A stretch of 64,000 nucleotides of DNA from Ponticaulis koreensis DSM 19734 (GTDB taxonomy: Bacteria; Pseudomonadota; Alphaproteobacteria; Caulobacterales; Hyphomonadaceae), in the NCBI RefSeq assembly GCF_000420665.1, contig NZ_ATVJ01000001.1, positions 2,055,588 through 2,119,587 on the forward strand, written 5' to 3'. Under the pieces are notes generated by a model. It was not told the origin of the DNA and searched no databases. It was given only the letters and a program-made list of their open reading frames with translations. Numbering within the stretch: the first letter of the stretch is position 1; the number at the start of each line of letters is the position of its first letter. Made by a program: the position numbers and the translations under genes. Below, piece by piece: positions 18,299-26,138 of this stretch.

Positions 18299-20047
18299 TT
18301 AACGGATCGAACCGTACTCAGAACGCATCTGTGTCTGCCCGGAGCTCAGTGCCTGGGACTGCTGGATAAGCATTTGGACCTGCTCGTTCTGAAGGAGGAC
18401 GGAAAGGTCTTCCATATTCGCCGCAGCGCTAGCTGAAGAGCCTGTCAGGCTGCCAATGAACTCTTCCAGGGTTGGCGCTTCCGGATAATAGATCGTCTCT
18501 GTGTTCGCATCTTCCGGGATGTTTGCCAGCTCGCGGGCATGGTCGATGGCATCCATCAGGCCGCCCACATTCGTGACGAGACCGAGATCAGCAGCATCAG
18601 TTCCGCTCCAGACACGACCACGCGCGATTTCACGTACTCGCGCCTCGTCCATTTCGCGGCCGGTCGCTACGATGTGCATGAAGCGATCATACGTCCGCTC
18701 AAGCCCGGCATAGAGCAGCTCACGTTGTTCGTCTGTGAAGCTGTCCAGCGTGTAGACTGACGCCATAGGGCCTCCAACCGCAATTGTACTTGGATTGACG
18801 CCGAACTGGCGCATTGCATCTGCAAGCGCGAACTTGCCGCCATAAACGCCAATGGAACCGGTGATCGTGGTCTCAGACGCGAAGATGGCGTCTGCGCCAG
18901 CGGAGACGTAATAGCCGCCGGACGCCGCGACAGAACCCATGCTAACAACAACTGGCTTGTTCATGTCCGTGCGGACACGTTCAACAGCGCGCCAGATCTG
19001 TTCGGATGCGATGGCTGAGCCGCCGCCTGAGTCGACCCGGAACACGATGGCGCCGACATTGTCGTTCCGGCCGGCCGCAAGGATCGCCTCAGCAATAGAA
19101 TCAGATGCGAAATTGCCTTCGCCGCCGAATGGGGAGCCGCTGTATCCGCCTGTCACGATACCGCCTTCGCCGCCAACAATCGCGATTGCAGGGCTGTCAT
19201 AGCGCACGTATGGCGGTTGGTAATCAAACACAGACACGAGTTCTGCGCTTGAGCCTGCTTGCTGCAGCGCTGCGCGCTGTGCATCTTCCGGCCAGTTGAT
19301 TTGCGTAATCAGGTTCGCTTCCAGGGCGCGGTCTGCGGTGATCGGGCCGCTTTCCAGAAGTGAGCGCAGGCTCCCGACATCATTATACGCGCGGTCTTCG
19401 GCGATATCACGTACAGTAATGTCCCAGATATCTGAGATGAGCTCCAGCATCGCTTCGCGGTGCGGCTCTGTGTAATCGTTCTGCTGGTATACGTTGGGCG
19501 CGTTCTTGTATTCGTAGAAGGCGAGGATCTCAGCTGAAGCCTGAAACTCTTCAAACAGGTCGCCCATGAAAAGGGTCTCTGTTGAAAGGCCAGAGACGAC
19601 AATTTCAGAGCCAGGCTGCAAAATAATCTCGTCAGCAGATGAAATGCTCCGATAGGCGGACGGGCTAGTGCCCAGAACGCCCTGTGTGTGAACGTGAACG
19701 AACTTACCATTGTCGCGTAGCGTTTGAATCGTATCGCGCAGCTCTTCAGCGCGAGAGTGGCCGATTCCCATTTCGCTGGCACGGATGAAGACGCCTTGGA
19801 CGGCAGGGTCTTCTGCAGCAAGTTCGAGATTCTGCAGCATTCCGATAAAGGAGGAAGATGATCCAAACGGAGGAGGGGCGTTTACGGGCTGATCTGGCAG
19901 CGGACGGCGCAGATCAATTTCCAGGACGATTGATTCGGGCGGCGGTTCGGCTTTTGGAATCATCGCAATCACTGCGAGGAAGCCAAAGGCCAGAAACAGC
20001 AGCAGGGCGATAAAGCCGCCCAGTACTGAGGCAAAAAAGGTTTTCAA
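18299..20047 (-). CDS. sppA: Signal peptide peptidase SppA, 67K type
   Basis: Membrane-anchored serine/lysine protease of 582 residues that degrades cleaved signal peptides. The start is a TTG at 20047 preceded by AAGGAG; an in-frame upstream extension to 20176 lacks any such site. One N-terminal membrane helix (residues about 5-29) is followed by tandem protease domains. The catalytic Lys is in FYEYKNAPNVY near residue 210 and the nucleophile Ser is in SVAASGGYYVSAGAD in the second domain, as in Escherichia coli SppA. A Gln/Ser-rich tail follows. Transcribed alone toward a terminator, with tRNA-Gln upstream on the other strand. Confidence 0.95.
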   Translation of the reverse strand: MKTFFASVLGGFIALLLFLAFGFLAVIAMIPKAEPPPESIVLEIDLRRPLPDQPVNAPPPFGSSSSFIGMLQNLELAAEDPAVQGVFIRASEMGIGHSRAEELRDTIQTLRDNGKFVHVHTQGVLGTSPSAYRSISSADEIILQPGSEIVVSGLSTETLFMGDLFEEFQASAEILAFYEYKNAPNVYQQNDYTEPHREAMLELISDIWDITVRDIAEDRAYNDVGSLRSLLESGPITADRALEANLITQINWPEDAQRAALQQAGSSAELVSVFDYQPPYVRYDSPAIAIVGGEGGIVTGGYSGSPFGGEGNFASDSIAEAILAAGRNDNVGAIVFRVDSGGGSAIASEQIWRAVERVRTDMNKPVVVSMGSVAASGGYYVSAGADAIFASETTITGSIGVYGGKFALADAMRQFGVNPSTIAVGGPMASVYTLDSFTDEQRELLYAGLERTYDRFMHIVATGREMDEARVREIARGRVWSGTDAADLGLVTNVGGLMDAIDHARELANIPEDANTETIYYPEAPTLEEFIGSLTGSSASAAANMEDLSVLLQNEQVQMLIQQSQALSSGQTQMRSEYGSIR

Positions 20048-20240
20048 TTCCTGCTCCTTGGTCGGAATGTACAGTTCACATTTATCGAAAAAGAATAAGG
20101 AAAGAGCTAATTTTTGTAAAGATTTTATCGCATCACAAAAAAAATTCCCTGCGCTGGCGGCATTGAGGTGAAACAATCTGAAGAATCTTCAAAAAGCTGG
20201 TTGCATCCTTAAAAAGCATTGGGTAATAACCGCCGCTCGT

Positions 20241-20315
20241 TGGGGCGTCGCCAAGTGGTAAGGCACCGGTTTTTGGTATCGGCATTCCCAGGTTCGAATC
20301 CTGGCGCCCCAGCCA
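20241..20315 (+). tRNA. tRNA-Gln (anticodon TTG)
   Basis: Full cloverleaf: acceptor TGGGGCG/CGCCCCA, D arm GCC-AAGTGGTAA-GGC, anticodon stem CCGGT/ATCGG with loop TTTTGGT and anticodon TTG, and T arm with GTTCGAATC. The 3' CCA is encoded (20313-20315). It reads CAA and, by wobble, CAG. Confidence 0.97.
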
Positions 20316-21201
20316 CCTTTCTGAAAACAACTGAACCGTTCCGTCAGATGAATTTTGTCTGGCGCGAACTGTCACATAACTATCGGAAAGCCGTGACGAA
20401 GTCGCAAAGGTTCATCCCGTTGCTTTACAGCGTTGTCGCCTAATACCCCAAAGAATTGAATCGGCCTGAACGTGTTCCCGTATCAGGATTTTTCGGCGTA
20501 TTTTTTGCGGGGCGCGGTAATAACTAAGAACACCGCTGAATTCTGTTTCAGGTCTTCTCTGAGCACTTTGCTGAATAAAAATTTTTCAGTTTTGCGGGAA
20601 ATTTGTTCACGTCATTCTGGTTTTTAAATTGGTTAGAAAAAAAATACGCACTCGCCAGACGAGTAAAGCCAAATAATCATCTGGTCCTGTACAATAAAAA
20701 CACGCTCCTCTTACCAAGCAAATCAGGAGTGCATTTAGTGACCAAAAAGTTAATCAACATCAGGGGCGGACTGTTTTGAATTGCGGTCCAAAATTGATGC
20801 TGGACATTCACTTCATAACGGGGCACTTCGGTCTGGGGCCAATTCCGGGCACCTTTAAGGCAGCGCTGTGTTTCAGCTATTGTCTTAACGGCAGTTCAGT
20901 GATTGGTTACATTATAACCTGTTGAGTTGACGTATTGATCTTTTCCTGAAGGTTGATAGCGTCAGGATGTCGCTCGGGGACTGGCGTCATTTCAGCCAAT
21001 GAATTGGCTCAACAAGATAAGCCGGATGGCTAGCATCCGTATTTCGGGGCTTGCGCGGTCCATAGAGGCCGGCAGAATCCCAGAACTGAACCTGCGTGTG
21101 TGTGCAGGGCTATGAGTTTTGACGGCGGCAGAGTGCTCTGTCTGCCGCCTTGCGGATTTCTCGCGTGAATGTCACGCGCACAATGGGAGTGAGAGGCGAA
21201 C
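20316..21201. other. Long gene-free region between tRNA-Gln and the Ton operon
   Basis: About 885 bases without a supportable gene. The first half is AT-rich (20500-20700) with A and T runs. A copy of TTGACG lies at 20927-20932. A 9-base hairpin sits at 21124-21149, and GCGTGA-atg-TCACGC follows near 21165-21179. No second copy of the tRNA 3' end (an att-like repeat) and no integrase fragment were seen. It likely holds the promoter and a long leader of the Ton operon, and could hide a small RNA. Confidence 0.6.
21124..21149 (+). promoter_or_regulatory. Hairpin in the leader of the Ton operon
   Basis: GGCGGCAGA (21124-21132) pairs perfectly with TCTGCCGCC (21141-21149) around an 8-base loop, 53 bases before the first operon gene. 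There is no T run, so it is more likely an mRNA-stabilising or regulatory stem than a terminator. Confidence 0.5.
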
Positions 21202-21972
21202 ATGAAGAATGTTCTTTATCCGGCCTGCAGCGCAGCGATTGCTGGCCTTTGCCTGGTTGCATTGCCTGCATCAGCTCAGCTGAACCAGGCGCTCGAAATT
21301 GGTGAACAAGCTACACGCCAAGCCGAGCAAATTCAGGTTCAAATCAACCAGCTCGACGACGAGCGCAGCGATCTCGAGCGTGAATATCGCTCACTGCTGC
21401 AAGAACTGACTGCTGCTGAACTTTTCGTTCTGCAACAGGAGCAGGTTGTTGAATCTCAGCAGGAAGAACTCGCTTCAGCACGCGAGCAGCTCGAGCGTAT
21501 CGATGAGACGAAAGCTCAGATGATGCCGATGATGTACGCAATGATCGATGATCTGCGCACATTTGTTGAAGCTGACCTGCCATTCAAAATGGACATCCGT
21601 ACAGAGCGCCTCGAGCAGCTCGACACAGCTATGACAGCTGCGGACGTAACAGCGGGTGAGCGCTACCGCCTCATCGTTGAAGCGTACCAGGCTGAAATGC
21701 AGTACGGTAACACCATCGACACATTCGAAGGCGAAATCACAAACGCTGCTGGCGAAGCGATCACGGTTCAAATGTTCCAGTATGGTCGCGTCGCACTTGT
21801 TTATCACAACCCTGCAAACGGTCAGGTCGCACGTTGGGACCGCGCAGCTGGTGACTGGGAAGTTCTCCCAGACAGCTACCGTCGTCCGATCCAGGATGCG
21901 ATCCGTATCGCTGAAGGCACGAAGCAACAGGACGTTCTCTTCGCTCCTGTCGAACGCTTCTCGGTCGAGTAA
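21202..21972 (+). CDS. DUF3450 periplasmic coiled-coil protein of the Ton operon
   Basis: A 256-residue exported protein (signal peptide ending PASAQ) with a long coiled coil over about residues 30-105 (QINQLDDERSDLEREY and similar heptads) and a C-terminal domain with PFKMDIRTERLEQL and YGNTIDTFEGEI. These are marks of DUF3450, a family found next to TtpC/ExbB/ExbD/TonB genes in many proteobacteria. Its role in the Ton motor is not established; contact with the periplasmic part of TtpC is plausible. ATG 21202 follows GAGTGAGAGG. First gene of an eight-gene operon; 23 bases before the next. Confidence 0.9.
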   Translation: MKNVLYPACSAAIAGLCLVALPASAQLNQALEIGEQATRQAEQIQVQINQLDDERSDLEREYRSLLQELTAAELFVLQQEQVVESQQEELASAREQLERIDETKAQMMPMMYAMIDDLRTFVEADLPFKMDIRTERLEQLDTAMTAADVTAGERYRLIVEAYQAEMQYGNTIDTFEGEITNAAGEAITVQMFQYGRVALVYHNPANGQVARWDRAAGDWEVLPDSYRRPIQDAIRIAEGTKQQDVLFAPVERFSVE

Positions 21973-21995
21973 CGCAAGGTCAAGGTATCGTAACT

Positions 21996-23378
21996 ATGAA
22001 AAAGAACACCTTTTCTATGAAAGCGCTTGCTGCCGCCGCGATGTTCGGCGCTGGTACGCTTGTCTCTGCCGTTCCGGCAGTTGCTCAGGTCAGCTCACTC
22101 TCTGAGGTTCTGGAAGCTGTCCGTCGCGACTCTAACGAACTGTCTTCTGCTAACCAGCAGCGCCTGAACGAATTCCGTCAGGCTGCTAGCGAGCAGGAAG
22201 CGTCTATGGCGTCTCTCCGTTCACAGCTGAACGCTGCAAACAGCCGTGGCCAGTCTCTGGCTAACCAGGTTGCTGCAACGGAAGCTGAACTCGGCGAACT
22301 CCGTGCTGAGATCTCTGAACTTGCTGGTGACTTCGGTCAGCTGCACGGTCAGTTCCGTGAGGCTGCTGGTCAGGTTATGCCTGTGCTGCGCAACTCACTG
22401 GCATCTGCTCAGTACACAGGTCGTGTAGAAGGTCTCGCTGAAGTTGCTGAGTCTCAGTCGCTTCCGGTTCGTGAAGAGCTTGACCGTCTTCCAAAGTCGA
22501 TCCTTCTTGAAATGATCGCTCAGTCTGAAGTCACGTCTTTCGAAGCACCTGTTCAGCAGATCGGTCCAGATGGCGAAACTCAGACAATGGAAGTTTTCCG
22601 TGTAGGCGTATTCAACGCTGCTACAGTTGACGGCACACGTTTTGTTGAAATGCGTAACGGCGATCTTATCGCTTACGAGAAGCAGCCTCCTGGCAACTAC
22701 TCAAGCGCTATGGCTGCTCTGATTTCTGCTGGCGAAGGCGAAGTTGTTCGCGCTCCGATCGACCCGTCTAAAGGCACGCTGTTTGACACATACGGTAAAC
22801 TCCCAACATTCGATGACCGTATCGAAGCTGGTGGTACTGTTGGTTACGTCATCATCGTAATGGGCATCATTGGTGTTCTCCTCGGCCTCTTCAAACTCGT
22901 TTCCATCATTCTGATGACAGGCGCTATGCGCTCTACAGCGAAGTCGAAGCAAGCTGGTAAAGGTAACCCTCTGGCACGCGTATTCGGTGTGTACGAAGCT
23001 CACCGTAATGACGGCGTAGAAACACTCGAAATGAAACTCGACGAGCAGATCCTCAAAGAGTCTCCGAAAATCGAACGTTTCAACGACATCATTAAAGTCT
23101 TCGCGTCTGTTGCTCCGCTTCTCGGTCTCCTCGGTACGGTTATCGGTATGATCGTAACCTTTACGGCGATCACGATTTACGGTGCTGGTGATCCACAGCT
23201 GATGGCTGACGGTATCTCCCAGGCTCTTATGACAACCGTTATGGGTCTCTGTGCGGCTATCCCGCTTCTTCTGATCCACGCAATCTGTTCAGCGGCTTCC
23301 CGCTCTGCGTCTCAGCTCCTCGACGAGCAAGCTGCAGGTCTGGTTGCAGAACGTGCGGAACGTGAGGCGGCGGCTTAG
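21996..23378 (+). CDS. TtpC-like long MotA/TolQ/ExbB protein
   Basis: A 460-residue proton-channel subunit with an extra N-terminal periplasmic part. After a signal-like segment comes a coiled coil (about residues 35-120), then a soluble domain, then membrane helices (GYVIIVMGIIGVLLGLFKLVSIIL near 285) and the MotA/TolQ/ExbB core (FASVAPLLGLLGTVIGMIVTF near 370). In Vibrio TonB2 systems the equivalent TtpC is needed together with ExbB2-ExbD2-TonB2. Here it precedes the short ExbB by 30 bases. Codon use is strongly biased to T-ending codons, so high expression is likely. Confidence 0.9.
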   Translation: MKKNTFSMKALAAAAMFGAGTLVSAVPAVAQVSSLSEVLEAVRRDSNELSSANQQRLNEFRQAASEQEASMASLRSQLNAANSRGQSLANQVAATEAELGELRAEISELAGDFGQLHGQFREAAGQVMPVLRNSLASAQYTGRVEGLAEVAESQSLPVREELDRLPKSILLEMIAQSEVTSFEAPVQQIGPDGETQTMEVFRVGVFNAATVDGTRFVEMRNGDLIAYEKQPPGNYSSAMAALISAGEGEVVRAPIDPSKGTLFDTYGKLPTFDDRIEAGGTVGYVIIVMGIIGVLLGLFKLVSIILMTGAMRSTAKSKQAGKGNPLARVFGVYEAHRNDGVETLEMKLDEQILKESPKIERFNDIIKVFASVAPLLGLLGTVIGMIVTFTAITIYGAGDPQLMADGISQALMTTVMGLCAAIPLLLIHAICSAASRSASQLLDEQAAGLVAERAEREAAA

Positions 23379-23408
23379 GCCGTCGCAAGGTGGAATGGAG
23401 GCAAGCAT

Positions 23409-23918
23409 ATGCTAGCTGACCTTCAAGCCTTTCTGGGTCGAGGTGGACCAGTCCTCGTCGTGATCATGGCTACCACATTCATTATGTGGGCTCTGATTCT
23501 CGAGCGGATGTTCTACTTCAACTTCGGGCACAATGCTGTGGCCAAGAGAGCTGTAGAAGCTTGGAATAGTCGTAAAGACAAATCCTCGGTTCTGGCTCAC
23601 TGGGTTCGCGAGAAGCTTGTGTCTGAAGTTCGCCAGCAGGCGGAACAGAATGTAGGCCTCACGAAAGCGATGGTAGCTTTAGCGCCATTGCTGGGTCTCC
23701 TCGGTACAGTGACGGGGATGGTGACCGTATTCGACGTTATGGCCCTTTCTTCGGGTTCTGACGCGCAGGCAATGTCTGGTGGTGTGTCTCGTGCAACCAT
23801 CCCGACAATGGCAGGCATGGTCGCCTCTCTGTCAGGCATCATTTTTACCAGCAGTATGGATCGTACGGTTAGCCGTAAGGTTCAGACGGTCGCAGACCAG
23901 ATGGAGATTGATGCATGA
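23409..23918 (+). CDS. exbB: ExbB proton channel subunit
   Basis: A 169-residue member of the MotA/TolQ/ExbB family with three predicted membrane helices and the conserved LAPLLGLLGTVTGMVTVF motif. It forms the inner-membrane channel that uses the proton gradient to drive TonB. ATG 23409 follows GGAGG; its stop overlaps the next start as ATGA (23915-23918). It is shorter than classical ExbB and matches the compact ExbB2 type. Confidence 0.93.
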   Translation: MLADLQAFLGRGGPVLVVIMATTFIMWALILERMFYFNFGHNAVAKRAVEAWNSRKDKSSVLAHWVREKLVSEVRQQAEQNVGLTKAMVALAPLLGLLGTVTGMVTVFDVMALSSGSDAQAMSGGVSRATIPTMAGMVASLSGIIFTSSMDRTVSRKVQTVADQMEIDA

Positions 23919-24322
23919 GAGGACGTAAGCGTAAGGCGGAAGAGTCCGAAGTCGATCTGACACCAATGCTCGACATCGTATTCATTCTTCTTATCTTCTT
24001 TATTGTGACCGCGACCTTCATCAAGGAAAACGCGATCGACCTGACACCACCGCCTCCGGCTCCGCCGGATCAGCCGGTGAACCCTCAGCCTACGGTGCTT
24101 ATCCGTATCACTGAGGACAGCCTCGTCACGGTCAATGGTCGTCTTTCGGATGTTGGCTCTGTGCGGGCTGCGATTGAACGGCGGATTGCGGAAAATCCGG
24201 AAAGCGCTGTTCTGGTTCAGGCACACCCACGTGCCCGCAACCAACTGGTCATCATGATTGTTGACCAGGCTCGTAGCGCCGGCATTGAGAATGTCGGTTT
24301 CACAGTCGACGCAACAGCATAG
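23915..24322 (+). CDS. exbD: ExbD/TolR biopolymer transport protein (first copy)
   Basis: A 135-residue ExbD-family protein with a single N-terminal membrane helix carrying the proton-relay Asp (VDLTPMLDIVFILLIFF), a Pro-rich linker (PPPPAPPDQP) and a periplasmic domain. It works with ExbB to couple proton flow to TonB. It overlaps exbB by four bases and is followed after 9 bases by a second copy. Confidence 0.93.
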   Translation: MRGRKRKAEESEVDLTPMLDIVFILLIFFIVTATFIKENAIDLTPPPPAPPDQPVNPQPTVLIRITEDSLVTVNGRLSDVGSVRAAIERRIAENPESAVLVQAHPRARNQLVIMIVDQARSAGIENVGFTVDATA

Positions 24323-24331
24323 GAGATCGTC

Positions 24332-24739
24332 ATGGCTCGAAAAGTACGTGCCCGCGAAGCTGAGGAACAGGCGCTTGACCTGACTCCAATGCTCGACGTG
24401 ACGTTCATCCTGCTTATCTTCTTCATCGTTACCGCGCAGTTCATCAAACTGCCGGGTGTGGATATCAGCCGCACGGACGCTGAGAACGATAACAATATTG
24501 CGCCACTCGGGATCATCATCGCGATTGACGAAAACAGCGATGTTTTCGTTGCCCGTGAGAAGATTGAGCTGAGCGAACTGGAATTCACGATCCGTGAACT
24601 CCGCGAGACGAATGCCAAAGGGGAAATCGTTCTCCAGGTGGATAATGCGTCTGAAGCGGGTGTTCTCGACTCTGTGATGCAGGCGATCGTTTCAGCAGAC
24701 CCTGAGTCCGCTGTGAACGTGTCGACTGAGCTGGACTAA
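24332..24739 (+). CDS. exbD: ExbD/TolR biopolymer transport protein (second copy)
   Basis: A second 135-residue ExbD with the same helix and relay Asp (LDLTPMLDVTFILLIFF) but a different periplasmic part. Two unequal ExbD copies beside one ExbB suggest a hetero-dimeric ExbD pair. Upstream AGGAG precedes ATG 24332. Fourteen bases separate it from tonB. Confidence 0.93.
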   Translation: MARKVRAREAEEQALDLTPMLDVTFILLIFFIVTAQFIKLPGVDISRTDAENDNNIAPLGIIIAIDENSDVFVAREKIELSELEFTIRELRETNAKGEIVLQVDNASEAGVLDSVMQAIVSADPESAVNVSTELD

Positions 24740-24752
24740 GGAGGACTACAAC

Positions 24753-25376
24753 ATGTTTAGTAACCCTTTGGTACGCATCATTCTTGGTGTCCCTTTCGCC
24801 GGTGCGATCGTCGTAGCTCTGTTCATTCTGATGGGCTGGCTCATTGAGCCAAAGCCTATTGAACTCGGCGAAAGCGAGTTCCGCTCTCTCTCCCGCGTTA
24901 CACCGCAGGAAGAGGCGACGGAAATTCGTCGTACGACACGTCAGAACGTTCAACGTATTCAGACAGCAGACCAGCCGCCGCCACCGCCGCGCCTGTCGTC
25001 TTCTCGCTCTGACGTGAACCTTCCGACGCCGCAGATTCAGGGTGCTGCACCTGCAACAGTCGAGATCGGAAACGTTTCCGGCTTCGCTCTGGACGCAGTG
25101 GCCGTGTCTGACCGTGACGCGCAGCCAATTCGTCCACCTGTTCCGTCTTACCCTACACGGGCTGCGGAACGTGGCATCGAAGGCAGCTGTGATGTTCGGT
25201 TCGACGTGGACGAGCGCGGTCGTCCGTTCAACATCGAAGCGACTTGCACGGATAACGTGTTCGTCCGTGAAGCTGAACGTGCGGTTAGCCGAGTTGAGTT
25301 TGCGCCGAAGATCGTCCGTGGACAGGCGGTTCGCCGCGTGAACGTGGTCTATCCGATCTCGTTCAACCTGCAATAA
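24753..25376 (+). CDS. tonB: TonB family protein (first)
   Basis: A 207-residue TonB with an N-terminal membrane anchor (residues about 8-30), a Pro/Arg-containing linker (PPPPPRLSS near 75) and a C-terminal TonB domain with YPTRAAERGIEGSCDVRFDVDERGRP and a final YPISFNLQ. It transfers energy from ExbBD to the receptor plug. Short TonB2-like form. Ribosome-binding site AAGGAGG precedes ATG 24753. The C-terminal domain has a Cys pair (SCDV...TCTD) also seen in the second TonB and in the lone protein at 29977. Confidence 0.93.
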   Translation: MFSNPLVRIILGVPFAGAIVVALFILMGWLIEPKPIELGESEFRSLSRVTPQEEATEIRRTTRQNVQRIQTADQPPPPPRLSSSRSDVNLPTPQIQGAAPATVEIGNVSGFALDAVAVSDRDAQPIRPPVPSYPTRAAERGIEGSCDVRFDVDERGRPFNIEATCTDNVFVREAERAVSRVEFAPKIVRGQAVRRVNVVYPISFNLQ

Positions 25377-25466
25377 TTTTGAGGGCATGTAATAACGTAA
25401 CAAAATATAGATTATTCTGTAATGTTATGATATAACTCTTCTTGTCATAGGACATAGGAGAGGAAC
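25377..25466 (+). promoter_or_regulatory. AT-rich spacer, candidate internal promoter before second tonB
   Basis: A 90-base AT-rich spacer with TGTAATAACG and TGTAATGTTATG as related segments, unlike the 9- to 30-base gaps elsewhere in the operon. It may carry a separate promoter or operator for the second tonB. No -35/-10 pair is certain. Confidence 0.35.
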
Positions 25467-26108
25467 ATGCCCCAAAGATTATCCGGTTTTAGTTCTGATG
25501 CTGGCCGCCTGGCGGCCAGTTTCATCCCCGCCGCCGCTTTCACTCTGTGTTTGTTTGTCGTGATGGATCGGTTGGTGTCAGTCGGGGAAGTTCATTTGTC
25601 GGAGAGGACTGTGAGGTCTCTGGTGCGAATTACGCCGCCGCCGGAAGTGCCTGAAACGATCATCCGCCGTGAACCTGTAGAACGAATTAGTGAGGTCCAA
25701 CCTCCACCTAGATTAGATCCAGTCCGTCGGCCGAACTCAGGTGAAATCGGTTTGACGCCAGTCGAGCTTCTAACCCCTACACCGGAAATTGATCCGGGGC
25801 CGGTTGGAGACTTTGTTGGGACCATAGTGGTGATTGGCAGAGAAACTGGAGTGCCTGTAAGGGCACCAATTGTTGAATATCCGCATCGCGCTCTGACGCG
25901 CGGGATTGAAGGCGATTGCGAAGTCAGCTTCTCTATTGACGCAGTCGGCCGGCCATTTGGCGTTTCGGCAAGCTGCACCGATGAGATTTTTGCGCGCTCC
26001 AGCGCGCGCGCAGTTGAGCAAACCTTGTTCGCTGCACCCGTGAGAAATGGTGTACCGGTAGGTCAGGGCAACCTTGTCTATCCGATACAGTACAGGTTGG
26101 AAGACTAG
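25467..26108 (+). CDS. TonB family protein (second, divergent paralogue)
   Basis: A 213-residue TonB paralogue with an N-terminal membrane anchor (FIPAAAFTLCLFVVMDRLV), a Pro-rich linker (ITPPPEVPETII and PTPEIDPGPVGD) and a TonB C-domain (YPHRALTRGIEGDCEVSFSIDAVGRP, ending YPIQYRLED). It aligns along its whole length with the first TonB but is only partly identical. Codon use is less biased than in the neighbouring Ton genes, and an AT-rich spacer precedes it, so it may be expressed less or under other conditions. ATG 25467 follows AGGAGAGG. Confidence 0.88.
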   Translation: MPQRLSGFSSDAGRLAASFIPAAAFTLCLFVVMDRLVSVGEVHLSERTVRSLVRITPPPEVPETIIRREPVERISEVQPPPRLDPVRRPNSGEIGLTPVELLTPTPEIDPGPVGDFVGTIVVIGRETGVPVRAPIVEYPHRALTRGIEGDCEVSFSIDAVGRPFGVSASCTDEIFARSSARAVEQTLFAAPVRNGVPVGQGNLVYPIQYRLED

Positions 26109-26138
26109 CAGCCGAATGACGGCTAGGGAGTGAAGACG

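Noticed and set aside
20133-20375. Minus-strand ORF across tRNA-Gln (80 residues)
   Set aside because: It is the antisense translation of the tRNA gene, a well-known false annotation pattern; the tRNA is clear.
20241-21201. Genomic island inserted at tRNA-Gln
   Set aside because: No duplicated tRNA 3' end and no integrase or mobility gene was seen downstream.
24585-25403. 272-residue minus-strand ORF opposite exbD/tonB
   Set aside because: Codon periodicity belongs to the plus-strand Ton genes; Arg/His-rich composition is typical of antisense frames.
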